Origin: Notospermus geniculatus
Lineage: Eukaryota; Nemertea; Pilidiophora; Heteronemertea; Lineidae
Reading direction: 5' to 3'
DNA: 64,000 nt
Assembly: GCA_002633025.1 (NCBI GenBank)
Contig: NMRB01001870.1
Span: 1 to 64,000, forward strand
Shown here one piece after another: positions 11,601 to 24,044 of the stretch (within the stretch, counting starts at the first letter, position 1; every line of letters begins with the position of its first letter). A program made the translations under genes and the position numbers. The notes beneath the pieces are model-generated. The model saw only the letters and a list, made by a program, of their open reading frames with translations. It had not been told where the DNA came from and did not search any database.

Positions 11601-11751
11601 ATTGGTGCTGGGTGTTCAAAACTGACGTAGATGGGAAAGTTCTAGGCGTTCAAATGGCCACACAAAGAATACTGTCTCAGTTGACTGCAGTTCTTGAATT
11701 CTGATGTCAAAAGGCCAGGGGAAATGTTAGTTCCAACTTTACGCTTACTGC

Positions 11752-11870
11752 ACATAGAGGTATGCGGTATACAGAAACGCCGGTTAACAATGGCTTCACG
11801 GTCGCGAATCCTTTGTGAACCTTTGTTAACCGGTGTGTCCGTATACCGTATACATGTACCTCTGTGTACA
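11752..11870. repeat. Inverted repeat / MITE
   Basis: CAGAGGTATGCGGTATAC-like left end (11752 on) pairs with GTATACATGTACCTCTG at the right. CGGTTAACAA pairs with TTGTTAACCG. It is about 119 bp and non-coding. Confidence 0.55.
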
Positions 11871-11942
11871 GGATGCCTCACCCACTGATTCATTGGAAGG
11901 GTCTATAAAGCAAACTTGGGCTCATCTCGCATTCCGCCATGC

Positions 11943-12126
11943 TGCCTCCATGCAGCAATCTATGGGTGCATCCAAAAATGGCACCGCAATGCAACCTGCA
12001 TTCAGTGTGTGTTTGTGTGTGCTTTGATGCCTCCACCGCTTGTGCATTTCAGATTGCGTTCGGCAGTAGATTCTTTGTCATGCGTTGCCTCCATACAATG
12101 GGCGCATCCAAAAATCGCACCGCAAT
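11943..12126 (+). repeat. Pair of direct repeats
   Basis: GCCTCCATGCAGCAATCTAT followed by GGGTGCATCCAAAAATGGCA (11943-11989) recurs as GCCTCCATACAATGGGCGCA and TCCAAAAATCGCACCGCAAT (12087-12126). About 145 bp apart start to start, these are a diverged local duplication. Confidence 0.6.
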
Positions 12127-12893
12127 ACGGACAAGAGTATACGGAGACCTTGAGGACCCTATCTATTGCTGAAGAAAACGGGCAGTTAAATATGGTGTAC
12201 CCTGTATACGACGTAATCCCTTGTCTATTTTATCCGACGGAGCTGCTGCTGACATTGTTAATGCTCGAAATCACTTGTCTGAATCTGCCGCCGTGATGAT
12301 ATCGAACGGAATGCGATCAGATCAAACAACAGCTCCTCCCCCAGTCTCATCGGTGTGCAATAGGGTTCATTCCATCGCATCGGCCTGCCTTTGGGATTTC
12401 ATCGACGGTTAGATGCGTCACGTCAGAGGTGGATCGCATTAAATAATTGCGTTTCTGTTGATTTAATATCGATAAAGGATTTATAGGATATAAACGTGAC
12501 AAACAGTGGCGTCCTCTTTAGTCTAGTAACGCGAATTGCACTCGATATTAGGTCTCTCAGTTTGTTCTGAAGGCAAATTCCTTCGGTTAGAAGTGGAACG
12601 TTGAAGGATCAGTAATTGTCAATAAACAAAAAAAACTAGTTTAGTATTATAAGAGTCGACTTCGATGAAATATCTGCCGTTGAAGGGATTCATTTCATGA
12701 CCTGGAAGATAAATTCTTTGAGACAGTATCCTTGGCATCTTTCATACCGGAACGATTTTGGAAAGGAAAGCATCGAATAGATATTTCGGTCAGTTTCGTG
12801 TGACTTATCTTCCGATTGAATTGAAACAAAAGTGAAGGGCCTAGGATATGGTCATCTCTCAGTGCACTAGGTGACCACTTACCGCATAGGGCC

Positions 12894-13165
12894 NNNNNNN
12901 NNNNNNNNNNNNNNNNNNNNNNNNNNNNNNNNNNNNNNNNNNNNNNNNNNNNNNNNNNNNNNNNNNNNNNNNNNNNNNNNNNNNNNNNNNNNNNNNNNNN
13001 NNNNNNNNNNNNNNNNNNNNNNNNNNNNNNNNNNNNNNNNNNNNNNNNNNNNNNNNNNNNNNNNNNNNNNNNNNNNNNNNNNNNNNNNNNNNNNNNNNNN
13101 NNNNNNNNNNNNNNNNNNNNNNNNNNNNNNNNNNNNNNNNNNNNNNNNNNNNNNNNNNNNNNNNN
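12894..13165. other. Assembly gap (272 N)
   Basis: A run of N. The base after it is the first base of an inverted-repeat arm (13166), so the gap probably sits inside unresolved foldback structure. Confidence 0.95.
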
Positions 13166-13715
13166 CACCGTGGAGAATCGCCAACGCAGTAGCCGAGTTT
13201 CTCAGGTGGCAGCGCTGTGATCCGAGTCAAAAACATGGCGGCTGTATCACGAATGTTGAGGATGTCAACTCCAAAGTGGGGAGCAAAGTACCGAAGATGA
13301 AAGATACACACACTTAGACTATGCCGAGGATGACCTCCAGTTTATCGTCTATTAATCTAAAGCTTCCTTTATTGGAATTACGTGGTCGATTTTACATTTG
13401 AAGTGGAAAAGTTCAAGTGTCACTACGTGGAACTGCCGTCAATCAAACAACCGGCCTAACACAACGAACATTTCCACTTCAAACAAAGAAACAACACTCC
13501 TTCAGCACCTATATTTCGGCTTGTTCAATTGCAAATTATCACTAGATCATCCTCGAATTTACATAAACTCGCTCACCTCGACCGAAACTCTCTATTTTTC
13601 GCGTTTATAGTCGGCAACACACACATCGATATGTGACAGAGCCGCCATGTTTCACTCGGATCACAGCGCTGCCACCTGAGAAACTCGGCTACTGCGTTGG
13701 CGATTCTCCACGGTG
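13166..13715. repeat. Inverted repeat truncated by the assembly gap
   Basis: The left arm 13166-13244 (CACCGTGGAGAATCGCCAAC...GAGTTTCTCAGGTGGCAGCG) and right arm 13643-13715 (CGCTGCCACCTGAGAAACTC...GTTGGCGATTCTCCACGGTG) are near-identical complements around a spacer of about 400 bp. The left arm starts at the gap edge, so the full element is not visible. Confidence 0.8.
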
Positions 13716-16700
13716 GATGTGGTCAATTTCAGTCGGCAATCGGTCGGCGACCGGTGTATCAGTTCCTTGCGGTCATATTCAATCGCAGGTAGCAGGTTGC
13801 AAAGCAGGTCGCAACGCAGAAAATCAGCAGTGGATTCCTAGCTTAATGAATACCTCTCGAATTCAAAGGCATGCAGTGTGGTTTCTTTTGTCGTTACTCG
13901 AGAAGTCCATCGATGCAAAGTTGCCCATGGTTTAAGCCACATAAATGACCTCATGATCTCTGGTCATGATCACCTTGGAGGGATGCGTGTAGATTTCAAA
14001 TTGGCAGGCGTTGGGCGTTGTGGATGGGGGTCGGGGGGTGGGGGGTGGAGTGCATGCACAAACTAGTATAGCGATCCTGACGTGCGACCACTCGCTAAAA
14101 CCAATCAATAAATCAGTAAACCAGTGGGGCTTTTGTTATCCAAACAGGAGCTTCTTTGATGTGTCTTACCTATGATTACTAAGGATATATGCCTAAAAAC
14201 TTTACTCTGAATGCTCTCAGCACAAACATTCACTTCATTTTTATCCCGTCTCTCTGATCTGGTAACCACAATCCTTCAGCATATTTGCCCCCAGACGAAA
14301 TCCAATTTGTGTATCCCGCACTTCAAAGGAGCCATGTTTTCTTTCATTAATTAGGTTTCTTTAATTAGCTGTGGAGCTTCTCGACCTTTGTTGTCAGACA
14401 TCAACCTCATCATGAGCTTAAAAGATCAACTGAAGACAGCACGGGGTGCTCCAGAATTAAGTTCGACTATGAAAAAAAATTCCAATGGGATCTATAACCC
14501 ATCTTATGATCTATTGGGATAAAAAAGTAACAGGATATTTATTCCTGAATTACGTAACTAATGTAATGTAACGTATCTGTTATAGGTTTCCCTGATAGAA
14601 GTACCATTGAAATTCGACTAGGCTAGGCAATTGCAGAAATTTCAAAATGACGAATGGACCTTGTAAAACACTGGCTTTTTTTCAAGAACAAAAATATCAT
14701 TCTTCTTGGGAGATTGTCTAGTTCATATTTTCTTAGTCTCTAAAGTTTGCCAGTTTAATACATGCATATTGTTATAAAGAGAGGGAAAAGGTTGTTGACG
14801 CCGAATGCAGCATGGTGTGGCCAAACAGAAGCGCTTTTATTCAAAGTACAGTCATACATGTACATGTACCTCATTTGTAACGTCACTTTGCTTCACCATC
14901 ACCACGCACTTTGGTGTAAATTTTATGCCCTTCTGTTGCCTGCAAACGTTTCTGAGTCGAGGATTATCTCCACAATAATAACAAGAACTTATAACAACAA
15001 TAAGAGTACAAAAACACCAAGTTTTTATTATTCAACTCCAACAAACAGCGATGCCCCTAGTACCAGTTTCATTGATTTCTATTATTAGCTCTGGACCTGG
15101 GGGCCGGGCTGCTACGTGGGTCCGTGACTAGCATTAATAGAACTTGCCCAGGGTAATTGAATTTGGAGCGAATTTGATGGCAGTTGATGATTTCAAAATG
15201 GTTTTGTCACGTTTTGTTTGAGCGCCTTCTCGAGTTATTAGCATGTGTGATTTTCCTCGGGGTGGTAGTCTGCCCGATAGATAAAGCACAACATTTACTG
15301 TATGTTCCAAATCTTTACCACAACCGATTACAACACTGTTTTCAGTAAAGTCCATCATACATGTATCTTCGTCAGTACTGGCACCATTGCTCTATTTTTT
15401 CCAAAACAACACGACTTCAAGAAGTTCGTGATTCATGGCCGAATGGCAGCCATTTCGTAAAATGCAATGCATCGCCTAGTGTAAACTGCACTGAACATCG
15501 TAGCGAAGTGAACTGGGATTTATCAAGGGATCTATTATACATATCAGACTCTCACGAAAAATGAAGGTTGCTGAAAGCTACCGCCGAAAACGTCCCAGTA
15601 ATGACGGAACCACAGGTCAAAAACCTGATAACGCAGTAGCGATATTCCTGCTTCTTAACTTTTTGCGTATACGACTGTCTACTCGGTGCTAATTTCGGTC
15701 CTGTTGTCTACGTTGCCGCGTATGTATTCTTTCTGTATCGTACTTAGTGAGTGGGAGGCAATTTGTAGAGCATATTTTGTACCGCTGTTGTCGTGAAAGT
15801 GGTGATGATCTGTCGCTCATTCAGAGTTTTTCGTTCGCTATTTCCCCGTTGATAGAACCTTCCTCTCTACATTATTCACTTTGTGGCACTAATCTTTTTG
15901 ACTTCTACGTCACACGTTAGAGATTTTGTTCTAGATCGTCGTTTCTTTCCATTCATGATTAACTCATGAACCTATTGGCTGATTGACGCGTGCAAAGACT
16001 ATTCATCCGCTGAACTCGAGATCATGATTTGGAACGCGATGCCTAAAAAGGGCAATATTATTTTGTCGTATTCATGACAGGAAGTAAGGTGACGTTGCAT
16101 TTGTAACGAAAGACGCGAATTTGCGCATGAAGTGGTTGTCACATTGCAACGATCCGGTCGGCAGTCGTATTTTTGTTAACCGCCAGAGGGCCCGTCGCGT
16201 TGCAGAAATGGGGTGACTGTTATAACAAGAGGGCCATTTGCCTGGCGCTCAGCTGACATTTGACGCCTAGGTTAAGGCATGTAAGGGGTACTGCAGTCTT
16301 AGAAGGTCAGTAGGTGGTGTCAAATTTTATTCACCAGGTGTGCATGGTTGAATGGGATTAAGTTTCCTAATTATGATTAAAGACTTAGTCCTATACAAAG
16401 TAAGATTTTATTTTGGAAAGCATACGAACAACAGTGTACACATCAATGTACTCAGTACCTTTTGCCAAGAGTAAGTGCTTGTCATTTCAGTTAGAGCAGA
16501 CTTACCTACTTGTCACGAAAGCATCATCTTGCCAACGAAGACCGAATATTGTCTTTGTTCACAATTGTGATCGTAGCTGCCTGATTCCATTAGTGCGAAC
16601 GAAATGAGATAAGTTGCGAACGATACGAGAGTATATGGCGCAGTAACTACCAATTCTATTGCCTCCCAACCCGAAACTATGTTGAAGAGGCTAATACTTC

Positions 16701-18532
16701 TACTTCCGAGGTACTGCATTCCATCCTAACTTGGCTTGACACCAGAATACATTTCTTGTAGAATACGTGTCAGTGATGCACTGGGAAATGCTCATGATGC
16801 ACGACTGTAGTCACAACGTCATATACATTCCGTCCGTTCTCTTACGCTTTGATTGGGATTGACTGTACTGATGCATAGGACTTACGGAGAAATATTTGTT
16901 CAACTGGGTGGAATTGTTTTTATGGAAACGGATGTCAGGTACACCTAGGGGTAAAAGAGCAAATAAGTGGGTTACTCCGGCGGACGAGATCACGAAAATT
17001 GCTTGTAATATCATTATAAATCATGAAATACAATGGATATAGTACAAAAATGGGATGTGTTGGGGAAATACAGTGTTTCATAAAACGCACCGCGTCAACA
17101 GCTTGAGGGTACAGCAAAGTTATCGCTTGGCGTGAATGAGGCTGTTTTCTTACTATACAGAAAAGGATTCGAGAAATGATAAAAAAGTGAGAAACCCGGT
17201 TATGTCTATGCCCACGACATGCCTCGGATTTTGTTGCTATTGAAGTGTGACCTTTTTCATTTGATTGCAAAAATATTGTTACTAGGAAATGCAGAATACA
17301 GTGTAAGGGCGTAAACATGAACCACTGTTGTCATCAGAACTTGGTAAGAGCAATTTTCAAGTTGCTTGCAATTGAAACGTATTCAAGTTTTCGTTGTGTT
17401 CGGAACAGTAGCAAAAGTTCTGAAAATCATGTCGGCTGCCTACTTCCGGTTTAATAAATGGAAATATTCCTTTCGAATGTTTCGGCTCCTTAATGAATTC
17501 CTTGATATGCCATTTATGGATTTAATGAAATTAGAAGCATCACAAGAATTGATCACTGATTACTGCCTAATTGGAAACTTCAAAATGATTTTCATTTGTC
17601 AAGACGAAAAATCTCCAGTCAATCTGCAACCTAGAAATTCGCCTTTTCCTTTCGGCGATCGAAAAACTGCGATATTTGCACTGATCACAACTACTAAATT
17701 GACGAAAAATTAGAAAAAGAGAAGTCAGTCCATGAAATTCTGATTTAAAGAACCATTGATTTCTGACAAGTACGGGAATAAGTGCCATTTCTTTGCTGAG
17801 AAACAAAAAAAACGACGCTATGACGTCATCGTCATTGATGGAAATATGACATCCCCACGTTGCATCTAAGGCGGAAAATGCTTCTTTCTACTTTTCCTGA
17901 TTGGCTTCTGCCAGTAGTTCGTCAAAAGGCGGTCAGCCAACAATAAAACAGTGACCCCCCCCCCCCCCAGTTTGCCCAACGACTGGGCTTATCTATTGTT
18001 CGGGTATATTTAGACAATAGAAAATCGTAACCTAAATGTAATGGGAGGTCTAAAAATAACAAACACTGAATGTGCAGTGAATGTACACCACTGATACACC
18101 ATGTTTTAAAATCTGCAAAAACATAAAAACTTGCCATGAAAATGTCTCACATACATGTAACATAACCATCAGTAACATAACATAACATAACCATCAGTAA
18201 CTATCAGTAATATTACATTAATATGCACTGAGCCTTGGCTTACTTTTCGTAAAATAGTAATTCAGCTTAACCAACCGTGGGTCCAGGTTTATGAATTGTC
18301 ATGTGTCACACTGTGGGATAGGCCCGACACACCTGGAGCCGAGGTTTGGCTTAAAAAGGGCATAATAAAAGTCTTTTAAAAAAATTTGTGCGAAATATCT
18401 GCAAAAATTTGGGCCTGGGCACGGTGGTAATCACATACATGTATGTAGCATTGCTGAGTAGGTGTTCATTTTGTAACTTTTCATGAAAGTTTTGTGTAAT
18501 CAATGGTGTACATTCACTGTACATTCACAGGG
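13716..18532. other. No recognised gene; simple sequence tracts
   Basis: Open frames of up to 127 codons (16935-17318 minus; 17366-17713 plus) show no domain, no splice support and no paralogue here. Visible tracts are a G-rich run with several G3+ blocks near 14023-14052 (possible G-quadruplex), a C15 run near 17957-17971, and short ACATAACATAACC repeats near 18165-18205. I cannot exclude small exons. Confidence 0.45.
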
Positions 18533-18661
18533 CTTGAGCTGGCCATTACTTTTTTTAGCCAAAGTAAGGAACCTATTGAACCCTGAACAATAGGGCCTAT
18601 TGTTCAACAGTGGATTTTCTTTACTTTGACTAAGAAAAGTAATGGCCAGCTCCAGCCCTGC
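18533..18661. repeat. Palindromic MITE
   Basis: GGGCTTGAGCTGGCCATTAC at the left pairs with GTAATGGCCAGCTCCAGCCC at the right. Inner GCCAAAGTAAGGAA pairs imperfectly with TTTACTTTGAC. It is about 129 bp and non-coding. Confidence 0.7.
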
Positions 18662-19265
18662 ATTCAGTGTTTGTTATTACCCTCTGGGAAAAGATGGCCG
18701 ACTTTGGCAAGGTATCTATTCTATAGGGTCTGTGGTACACTTGGCAAGTTTAAAAATCCAGCATGAAGCGTGCGTGAGGAACCCTCAGAAAGTTTCTTTG
18801 CATTCTATCCAGGACATCGTCAGCGATCCTTCCGTAATTCAATCTCATTTGGATGTTCGTTACTATTCAGGCAGCACCAGAATAATTTATCTCCAATTGT
18901 GCTCCGCATTGGAATACTCCATCCAATTGATTTCGCATCTAATATTTGTCTCCTGGGATACAAGTTTTGAGCCAAGAGAAATTTGGCACATTGTATTATT
19001 CTATACCGCACATCGGGATGATCTACGACTATTAGCACCAATCTGGCGATTTATCCTCGAATTATTGCAGAATTGGCATGTGACGTACATCCATCATAGC
19101 TGTTGTTTTTGCACCAACAACGATGCATAAAGGTTTTCACACATTTTGATGTGTGGTTTGAAGGCGCCAGTTCATGTGAGACTTTTCTCGCGCAAGTCGG
19201 ACTCGGACCTCTGTGCGTAATGTCAATAACTGGCAGCACTGCAGAGGCGGTCCTATCTGTGAGAA

Positions 19266-19386
19266 TAGGGAGGTTTCGCAAACGCCCGGTTAGGCCCTAC
19301 GACGACGTTTATCTATTGTGTGGGTGCCCACACAATAGATAAACGTCGTCGTAGGGCCTAACCGGGCGCTTGCGAAACCTCCCTAT
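19266..19386. mobile_element. Near-perfect 121-bp palindrome (GGGAGGTTTCGCAA MITE)
   Basis: Arms of about 59 bp are complementary with a single mismatch, around a 2-base centre near 19325. They run from ATAGGGAGGTTTCGCAA to GTTTATCTATTGTGTGGG. The ends match the dispersed half-repeats at 6755-6842 and 51717-51797. Such tight arm identity implies a recent insertion or gene conversion between arms. Confidence 0.85.
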
Positions 19387-20490
19387 TTTCCTCACTTCCA
19401 CTACGTATTATTTTTGTCACCACCGAAACATTCTGAAATTCAAGTCTGCTATGTGCCCACCAATATTTAAGAAGACCAGGCAGCTTGCTTGCTTCTGTAA
19501 GTTGGTTGTTAATACTTTTAAGGGCTAACCCTTGCCTCGAGTTGTTACATTCTCATAAATGCTACTGTTTTGTTCCCCATATGTTACCAGGTTTACTTTT
19601 TTCGCATGCGTTGGAAAGCGTTCGGTTTAACCGTAGGCTTGTTGCTTGTTTTTCTCGCGTGAATTGCTGCGGAATTTCCCCGCCGTTCACAGCCTGGAAC
19701 GAAAACTCGATCAATTCTGCCTTATCTTTAAAAAAATTCGTTGAGTTTTGAAGAGGGACAATTTACATGTAGTAGATTTCTTATCCTGCATATCAATTTT
19801 GTCAAAGATGCATCATCACAACTACCCTACTCCATCATGGGAAGGAACTGTCACACGGGAGCGTGTTATCTTCTATTGGTGCATGCCATCTTTTCTCATA
19901 AGACGCATCTGTCAATTAGGACTACCAGTTGAAAATTCAGGTCGTTTCTGGTTGTTGGGTCTTGGCTGTGTCTTCTCTAATTAGCATAGGTGTAGCACGG
20001 ACGTGTTGAAAAAAGAGATAATCCGCCATCAATTTGTAACCTTCATCCTCGATCTTTTCCATCTCGTGATGTTTGCAGCTAGCTGGCTCATTTCCTTAAG
20101 TTTTTCTTGTCATTATGAATTCAACTGGTACTCACAGTTTAAGGGCTAGATTTCCATCTAATCACCTTGACTCATGGTGTGCATGAGTAATTAATGCATT
20201 TGCTGCCAACGGACATCTGCAAAAATCTGCAAGTCGGCCTTCATGTATGTAAATCTGTAGTGGCGATGCAGTTCGACAGACATGTTGATGAACGACCACT
20301 CCTAACAGGTTCGCCTGTATATTACTGCCACTCAATGGTAAAAGGCAGCATCTCTACTTGTCATCATTTGGAGCATGGCCACTTAAAGAAATGCAGCGTT
20401 GAGGGTAACTCCTTCCGCAGTTTCAAACCGCTACCCACTCCGTTACCCGCGCTCTGAAAACTTCAGTTAATGCAATCCTCAAAGCATCAC
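19387..20490. other. No recognised gene or repeat
   Basis: Overlapping short open frames at 19485-19984 and 20194-20457 carry no domain signal. I see nothing else. Confidence 0.5.
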
Positions 20491-20638
20491 TAAAGCTACG
20501 TTTAGCTGACACGCGGAATGCAGATTGCGGAACGCGGAAGCGGAAAATGCAATGCATTTTCGCATACAACATATCGCTTCCGCCGGGGATTCCGCGTCCC
20601 TATACCGCATTCCGGATGTCTGGTAAACGCAGCTTAAG
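20491..20638. mobile_element. Hairpin MITE flanked by a local direct repeat
   Basis: The left end GCTACGTTTAGCTGACACGC and the right end TGTCTGGTAAACGCAGC are inverted. CGGAATGC and GCATTCCG pair internally, as do GGAAGCGG and CGCTTCCGCC. The sequence GCAATCCTCAAAGCATCACT occurs just before it (about 20472) and again just after it (about 20649). Confidence 0.6.
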
Positions 20639-21544
20639 TCTGCGTTTAGCAATCCTCAAAGCATCACTAAGTCTGCGTTTAGCTGTCCGTTTCGGCGGGA
20701 ATCCCCGCTAGGAATCTGCCGCGAGTATGAATACACAATGTACATTTTTAACACGTATCTTATCAGAAAGTGTGTTACGGCGACGTTGGTTTAACCTGTG
20801 ATGATGGGTTATGATTGGATCCCTCGTCAAACAGCGCCGTCTATTGATGATCCTTCACTTTTGGCGCCAATCATGCCAGTGCTTAGTGTACCAATGGCCA
20901 ACTGAGCACTTGAGACGAGTCTACGTTGAGTGTAGCTATTGCTTGCTTCAGCCATGATCCCACTGGTGAAGATACTGCCCTTTACCATTAGTGGACAGAT
21001 CTGTCTGTCTTTATATAATCTAGCAAGTTACTAAAAGTCAAGGTCAGGTGACTTAAACACAAGCACCCGGACGTTCACATACATACATTGCATGAGATGC
21101 CAAGCTATGCACTCAACGGCATATCACGTCACCAACAGATCAGCTAAGTTCCGAGGATAATTCGGATCTTCACCGTATTGATCAAGTTGCGTGACTTACG
21201 GTGAACTGTGATTGAGTTAGCCTGTTCTCAAGGCAAAATGCATTGTTGGGTTGATTTCCAACGATAATGTTGAAATTGGCAGATAGAAGGGGATATGCAC
21301 GTGATCTTGAAGTGACCGTCCGTTTGGGGCGCCACTCTCTCTTGTTGTGGTCGTTGTTAGAAATATACCCTCTGTCAACAAGGTCGGCATTAAACCTTTC
21401 ACTGCAAAGTCCATTTTTTGCAAGGAAATACGTAAAGAAGGTGGAAGGCCCCTGAAACCACCACGTAGGTATTCATTAGTATGGCCTTTGTGAATGCTTC
21501 CTCACGATTTCCTATATATCTGGCAAGTTTTCTGTAAAGTTGGG
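20639..21544. other. No recognised gene
   Basis: Only part of the direct repeat (TCTGCGTTTAGC, twice) is recognisable. I see no gene. Confidence 0.45.
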
Positions 21545-21905
21545 TTTACATTATCAACAAATTCCCTGCAACACTGTACAAGAAACCTCCTTCAACAAGC
21601 ATAGGTTACACATGCAACAGCATCATGCAAGATCAGCATGATCATGTTGATCATGTGATTGTCACATGACTTAGATACATTATCTGATTGGCTGCATGAT
21701 CCAGTATCTGGTGTTGAAGCGTACCTGCAACATGCAACAAAATACAGTCATGTAGCTGCAGAAACTTATTTCTATCAACAGTGTTGCAGGTCCTGCCGTG
21801 TTGTTCAACAGTGTTGAAGGACTAGTTTAGACGGTGAAACATTTTTGAGAGTAGGCCTATCGTATTTCATGTTGATCAGCAGTGTTGCAGGGAATTTGTT
21901 TAAGA
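21545..21905. repeat. Inverted-repeat element
   Basis: AACAAATTCCCTGCAACACT near the left end is complementary to AGTGTTGCAGGGAATTTGTT at the right end, about 330 bp away. Further GTGTTGAAGG/CCTTCAACA pairs lie inside. It is non-coding. Confidence 0.65.
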
Positions 21906-22357
21906 TGTCAGGATCTGGTGGAATTTAGAAACTTCAAAGAAATTGCAACCTGCAATGAAAGGGTTAGATTACATAGAGGATTATTATTTAGGTATTTCAC
22001 CACCTCATCCATCATACGAATAAACGTACAATAAGACAACTTACTCATAAAAGATTAGAAAAGTGTAAAAGTTAACTGAAAATGAATGGTGCCGAGAACC
22101 CCGGCTGACACGGAAGAAGTTCTCGAAACCAGAGCTGTCGATTCTGCAGCCTGGGAGCAATATTGAAATGAATTTCGCGCTGTTTTTCCCATCTGTTCGT
22201 GATTAAGTGGTATCTAGCATGACTTGAACTGAAACTCTTGAATCAGACGTTGGGTAATTTCCATCAATTTTCCGATGGAAAAACAAACAGCTAAAACACA
22301 ATTTCATTTGTGATAAAAAAAATATCTTTTTTTGGCTTATCGCGGTGTTCGTGCAGG

Positions 22358-22581
22358 TTAAAGGAACCCGGTTTGCCACTTTTTCTCGACAGCCGGCGCC
22401 ACCATCGCCATGCGTGCCACTCTCCAACCCCAGGGACTAACAACGTTTGTCGGCTAATTGCCCCGATGTTATACGTACATTTTTTAATGTTTTTTTGTAG
22501 TTCGTGTTGCTGCCGCTAGGTTGCGCCCTCTACGTCGGCAGTCAAAATACAAGTAAGAGATCGCATGCCGTGTTCCTTTAA
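22358..22581 (-). mobile_element. TTAA MITE family C, copy 1
   Basis: It is bounded by TTAA at 22358-22361 and 22578-22581, with ends AAAGGAACCCGGTTTGCCAC and CCGTGTTCCTTT. It is homologous in reverse orientation to 25269-25480 (shared GCCACTTTTTCTCG, CAGCCGGCGCCAC and GTAGAGGGCGCAACCTAGCGG-like strings). Its right TTAA is also the left TTAA of family D. Confidence 0.8.
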
Positions 22582-22852
22582 AGGTGCTCTAGTTCGAATT
22601 GTAAACATTACGGTTTGTTTTCCTCGGACAGGTGGCAGCACCGTGTATACCAAAACATTAATGTTATCTATTTTTATATCTATCTTGATAAATATTCTTG
22701 TAACTGAAATATATTTATGATTTTACGCTCAAAAACAAACAAAAAGTTGTGAAAGGCGAGATTTAATTCAATTTTATCTGATTTGTTAGTACCAGAAGTT
22801 GACAATAGGTGGCACAACGTAATGTTTACAATTCGAACTAGAGCACCTTTAA
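22578..22852. mobile_element. TTAA MITE family D
   Basis: TTAA at 22578-22581 and 22849-22852 encloses about 30-bp perfect inverted ends beginning AGGTGCTCTAGTTCGAATTG. The interior is AT-rich and non-coding. It abuts family C at a single shared TTAA, as expected if one element inserted into the terminal TTAA of the other. Confidence 0.85.
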
Positions 22853-23931
22853 GTTACCAAAGATAGTTAGCAAATTCCCGCACTTTTCTGATTCAATATT
22901 TAGCAAATTTTCAAATAGGGACGCAAGAATGCGGCCGGTGTATCAACTCTTTTCTACCAATGACGTCAATAGCAATCTTTGTATCTCACGCAGATGAAGT
23001 TGTGAAATCAATTAAAATGTCAAGAGAAATTGGCTCGTGGGTGACACATGCGCCATTAATTGCATTCCAAGCTTCAGGAGTTAAGTCATGTGCGTGACGC
23101 AGTACAGGCGGAAGAATACATTGATTAGACAAGAAATATGACACTGAATGCATTAACGTTTCGTGCTCTTCCGCGACTTTGGTAAAAGATCTGTTGATTT
23201 GAAACCAGTGTAGCCGAGTTTTTGCAAGTTAATGGGCAAAAACTCGAGTTGATGGCATGGACGGAAGCGCTTTACTTGCGTGACCGGATGAGAGGTCTCC
23301 ACGGAAGAGGTCATTTGGCACGTGATTGTTGACTTTGATGAGCGTTAGACCATTCGCTCCCATAGTTACGTCGAGAGTTCTGATGCTGATAAATGAAGTA
23401 GCCATCAAACATGATGAAACTGTAAGGAATTTGGCCATCTGGGCTATCAAATGAGAGCCTATCCCGTTGTCTGTACCTGTCCTGGGGTAACCCTCTCATC
23501 AAACCCACAGCATACGAGTCATTTTCGTGTTCGTTGCAGCAACAAGCAAAAAAAGCAAAAACCTCGTATTTATATAGAGACTCCATTCAGGTTTATTCCC
23601 CGACTGTAGAAAGTCCATTGAAAACAAACGCATGTGCTTATCTATTTTTAACGCTGGAAATTCCATGGCTGACGTCATCCTGGGTTCCCCAGAGCTATTT
23701 ATAGCCGGCCATGTGCTTTTCTAAAAAAATAGTACACTGCCACCATGACACCTCCTCGAAACACTCGTGTTCGAGCCAGATTCCATGCATCACAGGCATT
23801 GCACCGCGTGCGTTGATAAGCAACGCGCTGTGCTTTACCACTAGCGAGCAGTGAGCAATGGATATCAAAATGTTTGATCGGAGAAATAAGTTGCACTCAA
23901 GAAGCAATGGGTTCTTGAAAACATCATGGAC
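22853..23931. other. No recognised gene
   Basis: Two minus-strand open frames (23229-23586) lack domain features. Near 23770-23850 there is a weak tRNA-like string without an intact B box. I see nothing supportable. Confidence 0.45.
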
Positions 23932-24044
23932 CAAATCCATAAAACCTTGCTAGGCTTAGTTGCGTGCTAAAGTGCCCAGTTTGTACAGGCCGATGTACAC
24001 AACTAGCAACCAACTAAGCCAGCAAGGTTTTATGGATTTGGGCC
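23932..24044. repeat. Inverted repeat
   Basis: CCAAATCCATAAAACCTTGC pairs with GCAAGGTTTTATGGATTTGG, and TTAGTTG pairs with CAACTAA just inside. The arms are about 31 bp with a spacer of about 50 bp. Confidence 0.75.

Noticed and set aside
12870-12893. Strong donor-like GCG|GTAAGTGG on the minus strand next to the gap
   Set aside because: An isolated splice-like motif with no open exon beside it and an N gap upstream.
12695-13317. Open frames of 100-157 codons across the N gap
   Set aside because: They are open only because N is read as any base.
18642-19130. 162-codon plus-strand open frame
   Set aside because: It begins inside a palindromic MITE and shows no domain, splice site or paralogue. 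It is long for chance but not supportable.
23760-23850. tRNA-like string on the minus strand
   Set aside because: It has an A-box-like stretch and a possible anticodon stem, but no proper B box and no U33.
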